Positions 50,334 to 59,100 of a DNA stretch of 64,000 nt are shown one piece after another. The position numbers and the translations under genes are program-made. Each line of letters opens with the position of its first letter. Positions within the stretch are counted from its first letter, which is position 1. The notes beneath the pieces were generated by a model. It saw only the letters and a list, made by a program, of their open reading frames with translations. It had not been told where the DNA came from and ran no database searches. Source of the stretch: Mediannikoviicoccus vaginalis (GTDB lineage Bacteria; Bacillota; Clostridia; Tissierellales; Peptoniphilaceae); assembly GCF_928097925.1 (NCBI RefSeq), contig NZ_CAKMRI010000001.1, positions 1,674,001 through 1,738,000 of the forward strand. The letters are read 5' to 3'.

Positions 50334-53300
50334 ATGGCAAAATTTAAAGACCTTTCCAATAAGCCAGTAAGAGAAAGAGAGATAGCTACTGCAGAGTATT
50401 GGAAAGAAATTGACTTATTACATGAGACTGTAAAGCAAAGACCAAAGGAAAAAAACTATGTATTCTTTGACGGACCTCCTACAGCAAATGGAAAACCGGG
50501 AATACATCATGTTATATCTAGAACACTAAAAGATATGAACTGTAGATATAAGACCATGAGAGGCTACAGAGTTAAGAAAAAAGCAGGTTGGGACACACAT
50601 GGACTTCCTGTTGAAATTGAAGTTGAAAAGAAATTAAACTTACAAAGTAAAAAAGAAATAGAAGAGTATGGCGTTGAAGCCTTTAACAAAGAATGTAAAA
50701 ATTCTGTGTTCACATATGAAAAGGCGTGGAGAGAGATGTCTCATAGAATGGCTTTTATGGCGGACATGGATGACCCATATATCACTTTAGACAATGACTA
50801 CATCGAAACCGTATGGTGGTTACTTGACAATATGTTCAAGAAAGGGCTTGTATATGAAGGTGCAAAAATACTTCCATACTGCCCAAGATGTGGAACTGGC
50901 CTTGCATCCCACGAAGTTGCTCAAGGCTATAAGAATATAAAGACTGAAACCATCACCGTGGCATTTAAGAGAGTGGACCATGATGAATACTTTTTAGCAT
51001 GGACAACTACACCATGGACACTGCCATCAAACGTAGCACTTACAGTTGGCCCCGACATAGACTATATATTAGCTGAGTCCAATGGAAATAAGTTCTATGT
51101 GGCAAAGGCATTGGCAGACAAAGTTCTTGGAGAAGGTTACGAAGTTATAAAAGAACTTAAGGGCAAGGACATGGAGTACATGGAGTATGAACAATTACTT
51201 CCATTTATTAAACCCGACAAGAAGGCTTTCTTTGTAACAGTGGCAGACTATGTATCCATTAGTGATGGTACAGGTATTGTACACACTGCGCCAGCTTTCG
51301 GGGAAGATGACTATCAAACAGGTAGAAGATACAACCTACCACTTATAAACCCTGTTAATGAAGAAGGAAAGTTTGATGAAACTCCTTGGAAGGGCATGTT
51401 CGTAATGGACGCTGACCCTGAAGTTATTAAATATCTTAGAGAACAGGACAAGGTGTTCAAAAAACAAAAGGTTGAACATAACTATCCACATTGCTGGAGA
51501 TGTAGCACACCACTAATTTATTATTCAAAACCATCATGGTACATTGAAGTTACAAAACTTAAAGATAAATTTATAGAGGAAAATAACAAAGTAAACTGGT
51601 TCCCAGAATTCGTTGGAGAAAAGAGATTTGGAAACTGGCTTGAAAACCTAAATGACTGGGCTATTTCAAGATCCCGTTACTGGGGAACACCATTCCCTGT
51701 ATGGAAGTGTCCAAATGGCCACACCACATCCGTAGGTTCAAGAAAGGAACTTAAGGAAAGAGCAATCGAAGATATATCTGAAGATATAGAACTACACAGA
51801 CCATATGTTGATGATGTTCACCTAAGATGTGAAGAGTGTGGAGAGATAATGACGAGGGAAAAAGACGTTATTGACGTTTGGTTTGACTCTGGGGCAATGC
51901 CTTTTGCACAACATCACTATCCATTTGAAAACAAGGAAAACTTCTTTGAAGAACTTTTCCCTGCGGACTTTATTAACGAAGGTATCGACCAAACAAGAGG
52001 ATGGTTCTATTCACTACTTGCAATATCAGTGTTAACTACAGGCAAGGCGCCTTATAAAAATGTTCTTGTAAACGACCTTATCCTAGACAAAGAGGGCAAG
52101 AAGATGTCCAAGTCAAGAGGAAATACATTGAACCCAATAGAGTTATTCGATGAATTTGGTGCAGACGTTGTAAGATTTTATTCACTATATGTGTCTCCAC
52201 CATGGGTACCAACAAGATTTGACGTGGACGGCCTTAGAGAAGTTGAAAGTAAATTCTTTAGATCATTTAAAAACACCTATAACTTCTTCAAGCTATATGC
52301 AAACACAGACGACATTGACCCAAGAGAATTTTATATAGAACCAAAGGATAGACCAGAAATAGATAGATGGATTCTTTCAAGATACAACAACCTTATTAAA
52401 GAATACAAGGCAGATATGGACATATTCGAAGTAACAAAGGTTGTAAGAAAAATATCTGACTTCGTTATAGAAGACCTTTCAAACTGGTATATCAGAAGAA
52501 ACAGAAGAAGATTTTGGAAGACTGAGGTTGATGACGACAAAAAAGCGGTTTACAACACAACTTACGAAATCTTACTCGGACTTACAAAGTTAATAGCTCC
52601 AATAACACCTTTTATGGCGGAAGAAATGTATAGAAACCTTACAGATAAAGAGTCTGTACATCTTGACTTCATACCAGAAGAAGACGAGTCACTTATCGAC
52701 ATAAAACTTGAAGAGAAGATGGATATCGTAAGAGAGCTTGTAACTCTAGGAAGGGCTTCAAGAGAAGAAGTAAATATAAAAGTAAGACAACCACTAAAGG
52801 AAATTGTGGTGGATGCAAAATATAAAGAGATTATTGAAGATTTAGTTCCACTTATAAAAGAAGAGCTTAACATAAAGCAAGTGGAATTTAGAAAAGATCT
52901 TTCAGAGTTTATGAACTATGAATTAAAACCAGACTTCAAAGTTGCCGGAAGAATTCTTGGAGGAAAGATTAAAGACTTCCAAAAGTTCTTGCAAGAAGTG
53001 GACGCTAAGGAATTTGTATCAAAACTAAACGAAACTATTCAAAAAGTTAAGCTTAAAGATGAAGATACAGAAATTAAGAGAGAGTACGTTGAAGTTAGAG
53101 TCTCAGCAAAAGAGGGCTTTGACGTAACAATGGACAACAATCTATTCGTAATCTTAGACACAACCATTACACCAGAGCTAAAGGCAGAAGGATATGCGAG
53201 AGAATTCATTTCAAAGGTTCAACAAATGAGAAAGTCTAACGACTACGACATCTTAGACAACATCATAATAGAGTACACACCAACAGCAGAAGTTGAAAGT

Positions 53301-53432
53301 GCCGTTGAAAAGTTTAAAGAATTTATTAAAGATGAAACTCTAGCAGTTGAAATAAAAGTGAATAATGACTTAAGTGAAGATTTTATAGACTTAAATGGTG
53401 AAGAGATTAAGATAAGATTAATAAAGAAATAA
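50334..53432 (+). CDS. ileS: Isoleucyl-tRNA synthetase, type 2, with swapped HIGH motif
   Basis: The 1032-residue enzyme charges tRNA-Ile. Length and sequence place it in the eukaryote-like type 2 group (KTMRGYRVKKKAGWDTHGLPVEIEVEKKL). The class I HIGH motif reads Gly-Ile-His-His (GKPGIHHVIS, about residues 44-53): the first and third residues of HxGH are exchanged. KMSKS is normal (KKMSKSRGNTL). CP1 editing motifs and cysteine pairs (PYCPRCG; CEECGE) are present. It is controlled by an Ile T-box and followed by a terminator. Known GxHH type 2 enzymes are active and strongly mupirocin-resistant; that property is inferred here. Confidence 0.95.
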   Translation: MAKFKDLSNKPVREREIATAEYWKEIDLLHETVKQRPKEKNYVFFDGPPTANGKPGIHHVISRTLKDMNCRYKTMRGYRVKKKAGWDTHGLPVEIEVEKKLNLQSKKEIEEYGVEAFNKECKNSVFTYEKAWREMSHRMAFMADMDDPYITLDNDYIETVWWLLDNMFKKGLVYEGAKILPYCPRCGTGLASHEVAQGYKNIKTETITVAFKRVDHDEYFLAWTTTPWTLPSNVALTVGPDIDYILAESNGNKFYVAKALADKVLGEGYEVIKELKGKDMEYMEYEQLLPFIKPDKKAFFVTVADYVSISDGTGIVHTAPAFGEDDYQTGRRYNLPLINPVNEEGKFDETPWKGMFVMDADPEVIKYLREQDKVFKKQKVEHNYPHCWRCSTPLIYYSKPSWYIEVTKLKDKFIEENNKVNWFPEFVGEKRFGNWLENLNDWAISRSRYWGTPFPVWKCPNGHTTSVGSRKELKERAIEDISEDIELHRPYVDDVHLRCEECGEIMTREKDVIDVWFDSGAMPFAQHHYPFENKENFFEELFPADFINEGIDQTRGWFYSLLAISVLTTGKAPYKNVLVNDLILDKEGKKMSKSRGNTLNPIELFDEFGADVVRFYSLYVSPPWVPTRFDVDGLREVESKFFRSFKNTYNFFKLYANTDDIDPREFYIEPKDRPEIDRWILSRYNNLIKEYKADMDIFEVTKVVRKISDFVIEDLSNWYIRRNRRRFWKTEVDDDKKAVYNTTYEILLGLTKLIAPITPFMAEEMYRNLTDKESVHLDFIPEEDESLIDIKLEEKMDIVRELVTLGRASREEVNIKVRQPLKEIVVDAKYKEIIEDLVPLIKEELNIKQVEFRKDLSEFMNYELKPDFKVAGRILGGKIKDFQKFLQEVDAKEFVSKLNETIQKVKLKDEDTEIKREYVEVRVSAKEGFDVTMDNNLFVILDTTITPELKAEGYAREFISKVQQMRKSNDYDILDNIIIEYTPTAEVESAVEKFKEFIKDETLAVEIKVNNDLSEDFIDLNGEEIKIRLIKK

Positions 53433-53734
53433 AAAATTTTCCCTTACTGTGAAAACAGTAGGGGATTTTTTTTATTAATGCTAATGAATGATTAATCTTG
53501 AAATAGTAATAATATGTTGATACAATACAATAGAAAAGAGATTATTTAAAAACCAAATATATAGTGGGAGAAAATTGATGGCAAAATAATTATACATATC
53601 TAATCAGCAAAAATAGAATGGGATTTTTAAAAAGGATAGAGCCATATGAATTAAATCAAGAGTTAGTTCCCCATTAATAATTAATATGCTTTCAAAAGTA
53701 GAAAAAAATATAAACCTAAAAAGGAATGATAAAA
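53433..53734. other. Terminator and AT-rich gap with a possible gene remnant
   Basis: 53441-53474 is a strong terminator of ileS: CCCTTACTGT and ACAGTAGGGG pair around GAAA and are followed by eight T. Further on, an ATG near 53620 opens a 19-codon frame (GFLKRIEPYELNQELVPH) that ends at two adjacent stops and has no close ribosome site. It may be a gene fragment. Nothing else is seen. Confidence 0.7.
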
Positions 53735-54157
53735 ATGAAAAACAACATGAAAAAAAATTCTAGCAAAATTTATAATATTTTGGCAATAGTTGCATCAGTA
53801 GTTCTTATTATTGGACTAAAGACATTTGCAACACCATGCGATGGAATGATAGAGACAGCTAAGGGAATGGAAGTTCCTATGAAGTGCCATTGGACAGATG
53901 TAGCACTACTTTACTTAGGAATTGCCACAGCAGTTGTTGCCATTGCAAATATAATTAAAAACTCAAAGTCTACACTTGAACTTTTAGGCATGGGAGTTTT
54001 ATCGATTGCCATAACCATGGACAATGTAGGTATTGGAGTATGTAAGATGGAAGGCATGGCATGCCACACAATGAAGACATTTGCTATTGTAATAGGCGTG
54101 GTGTACATAGTTCTTGGAATTTTACAATTACTTATTAAGAATGAGGTAGAATTATAG
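53735..54157 (+). CDS. DUF4418-family membrane protein
   Basis: The protein has 140 residues from the ATG at 53735 (AAGGA nine bases upstream). Four helices carry conserved Cys and Met/His: FATPCDG, PMKCHWTD, GVCKMEGMACHTMKT. That pattern suggests metal or redox chemistry near the membrane. DUF4418 proteins commonly accompany FtsX-like permeases and LolD-like ATPases, as here. The next gene starts on the last base of this stop codon, so the three genes are coupled. Confidence 0.82.
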   Translation: MKNNMKKNSSKIYNILAIVASVVLIIGLKTFATPCDGMIETAKGMEVPMKCHWTDVALLYLGIATAVVAIANIIKNSKSTLELLGMGVLSIAITMDNVGIGVCKMEGMACHTMKTFAIVIGVVYIVLGILQLLIKNEVEL

Positions 54158-55347
54158 TGTTTAAACTGGCATTAAAAAATGTATTCAGAAGAAAAAATCA
54201 AGTTTTACTGGCAATCTTTGTGACCCTTCTTTCCACCCTAGTTTTTACCGTTGTGTACAACATCTATAGAGAAATTGACGATGGTTTAAAGCTAAACGAA
54301 GAGAGAATGGGTGCAGACGTTGTAATCTATCCAGCTGAAGCAGAGAGCAATCCTCAGGACTTTCTATATAGCGGCGCTGCTGAAATGAAGTACATTGAAG
54401 AAGATAAACTAATGGAAAGACTACCTAAGGACAAAATTGAAAAAGTGACTAATGAATTCTTCATAAAAACTCTACCAGGAGGAGTTTGTTGCGGAACCGA
54501 CAAGACCTACAGAATTGTTGGAGTAGATGGTGAGTCTGACTTTTTAATAAAGCCATGGCTTGAAAATGAAAAAATAGAAAAAATCGAAGATGGCATGATG
54601 GTACTTGGCCAAAATATAGGTGCGGAATTTGGCAGAAAGGCATTTCTTTTAAATAATGTCTTTGATGTAAAGGGAAGACTTTATAGAACAGGAAGTGGAT
54701 TTGACGAATCCATCTTTATGGACATAGACACCGTAAGAAAGCTAGGTAAAAATACATTTTCTTCCGACTATTTCGGCGAAAAAGATCCAGGAAAATTAAT
54801 AACCACTTCATTTATAAAACTAAAGGATGGAGTGGATGTAAATGAATTTATAGACAGTTTAAAAATTGAAGACTTAAAAGCTGGCGTAATTCACGTTTCA
54901 CAAGTTAGGGATATGGTAAAAGAACAAGCAAACACATTTCTACAACTCTTTTTAATATTTGCGATATTAGTGTTCTTAACAACTGCAATAGCCGTATCCA
55001 CCTTATATAATATGATGGCAAAAGAGCGAAAGACGGAAATAGGATATCTTCGCTCCATCGGACTTAGCAAGAAGAAAGTGCTACAAGAGAGCTTCCTAGA
55101 AGTTTTAATTCAATCGGGAACAGCCGGACTTATTGGAGCAATTCTCGGTGGACTCTCAACGGTGTTTATAACAGAGAGAATTAGAAAACTTATGGCACTA
55201 CCACTGGGCATGGACGTGAGACAAATAATTATTTCCATGGTGCTAAGTCTAGTATTTGCCATACTGATTTCACTACTTGCAACCATAAGACCAATAATGA
55301 AGAACTCATCCATAGAACCGAGCCAAGCTATTACAGGGGGTATATAA
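54157..55347 (+). CDS. FtsX/MacB-type ABC transporter permease
   Basis: This 396-residue permease starts at GTG. One N-terminal helix (about residues 18-38) is followed by a large extracellular MacB-type domain (about 40-265) and three C-terminal helices (QLFLIFAILVFLTTAIAVSTLY, GTAGLIGAILGG, IISMVLSLVFAILISLLATI). The cytosolic loop KERKTEIGYLRSIGLSKKKV is the FtsX signature. A GGVCCGTD cysteine pair in the outer domain is unusual for exporters of this type and could relate to the Cys-rich DUF4418 partner. Confidence 0.88.
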   Translation: MFKLALKNVFRRKNQVLLAIFVTLLSTLVFTVVYNIYREIDDGLKLNEERMGADVVIYPAEAESNPQDFLYSGAAEMKYIEEDKLMERLPKDKIEKVTNEFFIKTLPGGVCCGTDKTYRIVGVDGESDFLIKPWLENEKIEKIEDGMMVLGQNIGAEFGRKAFLLNNVFDVKGRLYRTGSGFDESIFMDIDTVRKLGKNTFSSDYFGEKDPGKLITTSFIKLKDGVDVNEFIDSLKIEDLKAGVIHVSQVRDMVKEQANTFLQLFLIFAILVFLTTAIAVSTLYNMMAKERKTEIGYLRSIGLSKKKVLQESFLEVLIQSGTAGLIGAILGGLSTVFITERIRKLMALPLGMDVRQIIISMVLSLVFAILISLLATIRPIMKNSSIEPSQAITGGI

Positions 55348-56003
55348 TGTTGGAATTACAAAATATAACAAAGACATTTACAACTGGAGAAGCTGTAACC
55401 CCAATAAAAAATATCGACCTGAAGATAGAAAAAGGTAAAATAACAACAATTTCAGGAGAGTCGGGAACGGGAAAGTCCACACTATTAATGATAATAGGAG
55501 GGCTTTTAAAACCAACAGAAGGAAAAGTTCTAGTACAGGATAAAGACATTTGGAGCTTAAACGATGAAGAGATATCAAATCTTCGTTCAAAGACCTATGG
55601 CTATCTATTTCAATCCTCAGTAATGATAAAGGCGCTTACGATTGCTGAAAATATAGAATTTGCAGCAAAAGTATCAGGAAGAGAAATCTCCCAAAGTGAG
55701 ATAGAAGAACTTCTAGACATAATCGGCATAAAAGATAAAAAGAATAGCCTTCCACATACACTTAGCGGAGGACAACGAAGAAGAGCAATGCTTGCAATAA
55801 ACCACGCAAGAGACCCAGAAATAATTATTGCCGACGAGCCAACCAACGACTTAGACAAACACTGGAAGGAAAAGACCTTAGAATTTTTCAAACATTGGAG
55901 GGATATGGGCAAGACCATTATACTTGCAAGCCATGATCCAGAAGTAGAAGCCTTAGGAGAAATAAAGTACAAGATAGTTGATAGTGAATTGAAATTAAAA
56001 TAA
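55347..56003 (+). CDS. ABC transporter ATP-binding protein (LolD/MacB type)
   Basis: The 218-residue ATPase has Walker A SGESGTGKSTLLMI (about residues 36-49), signature LSGGQRRRAMLAI, Walker B IIIADEPTNDLD and switch His ASHDPE. The signature is slightly unusual: RRRAMLAI replaces QRVAIARAL. It is coupled to the permease by a 1-bp overlap and completes a mechanotransmission-type ABC unit with DUF4418. A terminator follows 4 bp later. Confidence 0.92.
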   Translation: MLELQNITKTFTTGEAVTPIKNIDLKIEKGKITTISGESGTGKSTLLMIIGGLLKPTEGKVLVQDKDIWSLNDEEISNLRSKTYGYLFQSSVMIKALTIAENIEFAAKVSGREISQSEIEELLDIIGIKDKKNSLPHTLSGGQRRRAMLAINHARDPEIIIADEPTNDLDKHWKEKTLEFFKHWRDMGKTIILASHDPEVEALGEIKYKIVDSELKLK

Positions 56004-56007
56004 AAAA

Positions 56008-56037
56008 GCAGGAGATGAAATATTCTCCTGTTTTTTT
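56008..56037 (+). terminator. Intrinsic terminator
   Basis: GCAGGAGA pairs with TCTCCTG, followed by seven T. Confidence 0.85.
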
Positions 56038-56150
56038 AAATAAATTTTAAAAGAATGTAAAGTCTGATTTAATTTAGCCTGTTAATATGATATAATTATA
56101 TATGCATGACTATTATTTAGTTATGCTATAACTAAACTTAGGAGGTTTTG

Positions 56151-59100
56151 ATGAGAAAGGTAAGAAACTATTTTATTGCTCTATTGTGCCTTGCATTGTT
56201 AATCTTTTCACCTGAAAAAAACCTTGCAAAAGAAATCAATAGAATTGCAGGACCTGATAGGTATAAAACTGCGGTAGAGATAAGTAAAAGGTATGTTAAA
56301 AATACTGACAGAGTTATAGTCCTGTCTGGAGAAAATTATCCTGATGCAATATCAGCATCTGCACTTTCGTGTGAAAATGAATATCCTATTCTGCTAACAA
56401 GAAAGAATAAGGTATCCAAGGAAGTTGTTGAAGAAATCAAGAGAGTAAAAGCAAAAGAAATTATCTTGATAGGTGGAGAAAGCACAATTTCGAATTCAGT
56501 TGAAAAAGAGCTTTCAAAGGTAGCAAAAGTAAATAGAATTGCAGGAAAAGACAGATACCGTACTTCCATAATGGTATTTGAATACAAGAAAAAGTTGAAT
56601 CCAAATTCTACAAAAGTAGTTTTTGCAAGTGGGAAAAACTTTGCTGATGCTCTTGTAGCAGCACCTTATATCTATAATGAAGGTTCAATAATACTTTATG
56701 ATGATGGATGTGGAATAGATATAAACAGGTATAATCCTAAACTAATACTCGGAGGAGAAAGCAGCTTAAAAGGATTTAAAAATGTTAAAAGAATTTCAGG
56801 AAAGGACAGATATGAAACTTCATTAAAACTTGCAAAAGAGTTTAAAACTGAAAATGTAGTTATTGCAAGTGGAGAGGATTTCCCAGATGCACTTGCAGGT
56901 GGACTTGTAGCTAAAAAAAATAATGCCCCAATTGTCCTTGTAAAAAAGGACGAGATAAAAGACAATATCGTAGATTATTTGAAAGAAAAGAAATTAGAAA
57001 AAATTGTTATTCTTGGTGGTAAGACAACAATATCAAAAGATGTAGAAAATAAACTTGGGGAAAGTTCAGAAGCTGGTAAAAATGAAGGTAAAACAAAACC
57101 AACTAAGCCAAGTAAACCAACTGAGCCAAGTAAACCAACTGAGCCAAGTAAACCAACTGAGCCAAGTAAACCAACTGAGCCAAGTAAACCAACTGAGCCA
57201 AGCAAACCAACAGAACCAAGTAAACCGACAGAACCAACTAATCCAGTTCCAGAATTAAATAAAGCAAACTTAGAAAAAGAGATAGAAAAGGCTAAGGAAG
57301 TTTTAGGACTTGATATGGCTGACTCTGACAAAGATAAACTTCAAAAGGAAATATCTAACGCAAGTGATGTTTTAAAAAATGCAAAGTCACAAGATGAAAT
57401 AGATAGCGCAGTAGAAAAACTTAAAAAAGCTATTATGAATTCAAGAAAAAAAATCTTTGTTGAAATAGAAGATCCATTGTTTAGAAAAGTATTAAATAAA
57501 AATATTTCAAGAGAGAGAAAAGATGATGATCCTATAACAAAAGAAGAGATGGAAAATTTAAAAGAAATTTCCATATTCTTAGATAAAAATGGCAATCCAA
57601 CTTTTGGAGAAAGCTTTACTTATTCTATTTTAGGAGAACCAAAGAGCTTAACTGGAACAAAAGATTTTAAATTTGCAGTAACAAGAGGCATGAAGAGCAT
57701 AAAAGGGATTGAGAATTGTGTTAACCTTGAAAAGTTAAAGGTAAATGAAAATGAAATCTCTGATATTACTCCTCTAAAAGATTTAAAGAATTTAAAATAT
57801 TTAGAAATTCAAAGAAATAGGATAACAGATGTTAAGCCATTGGAAAATTTAAAAAATTTAGAGTTTTTAAAACTTTACAATAATCTAATAGAAGATGTAT
57901 CCCCTCTTGCAGGCTTAACTAATTTAACGGGCCTTGATTTACATTACAACGTAACTGTGGAGGGAGATGAAAATAATAAAATAATTTCTAAGGGAATTAC
58001 AGATATATCTCCACTAAAAAATCTTACGAAGTTGGAATTTCTTGATGTGTCAGCAAATAGAATTGATGACGTATCAATAATGAAAGACTTCTCAAAACTT
58101 AATCATATTGATTTTACTGGTAATAGAGTGTATGACTATACAGAATTGGCAGATTTAATTTCTAACCTTCTACCAATGCAAGATATGGGAATGGCAAGTA
58201 TAGGTTTTTGGGGTCAAAAAGTTGGAGTTCCTGAAAAGTTAGTTTTCTCTTCAAATCCTTTAGCTTTTGATAATCCATATAAGGGCTTTGATAAACTTGA
58301 AAAGAAGCTTGGAGAAGTCTTTGAATCTGATGAACTAAATATTATGGAAAATATTGAAGCGGATGTTCCTGGTGTAACTGCTCAATATGATAAAGCAACA
58401 AATAAAATAAATCTTGAAATAGATAATGATACACTTTATGCAAATAGAGGAAAAGAATTAAAAGTAAATTTAAAAATTACTTTTGCAGGTGCATATATAT
58501 GGAACATTGGTGAAATAACTATAGAAGTCCCAAATGACATTAAGTTAATGGACAAAGAAACAGAAGATTTTTATAAGGGACTATTGAATGATTATAGTAA
58601 TTTCTATGGCAAGTATACAAATTTAACGGATGAAGCGAATAAAAAATTTTCAAAGGCCAATAAACCAATAGGTAATAGAGAAATAACTCCAGAAGACTTG
58701 GAGATGCTAAAGACATTTAAAGTGAAGGGCAGAAATGTAACTGATACACTGGTGAGCCCATTAAAATATGCGAAGAACTTAGAACAGTTCCATGTAACTT
58801 TAAATGACGCTTCGCTGAAGAGGGAAGTAAAAGATTTTTCTTTTCTAAAAGAAATGCCTAAACTTAAAGAATTTTGGTATATCAATAATGATTACAAAAA
58901 CCTCCAAAAGGAAACGCTAAGCACAATAGATTTTTCCGCGAATAAAGAGATAGAGCATATTAATATACAAAACACTACTCTTTCAAATTTATTTGGACTT
59001 AGAGGAACTAATCCTAAATTTTTGAGCTTACAAAGTAATAATATAAGAAATATCTCTCAAATTGCAAAAATGACAAATCTTACAAGACTTGACTTAGATA

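Noticed and set aside
57097-57246. Regular 18-bp repeat that might suggest a CRISPR array
   Set aside because: The repeats are contiguous with no spacers and encode an in-frame PSKPTE linker.
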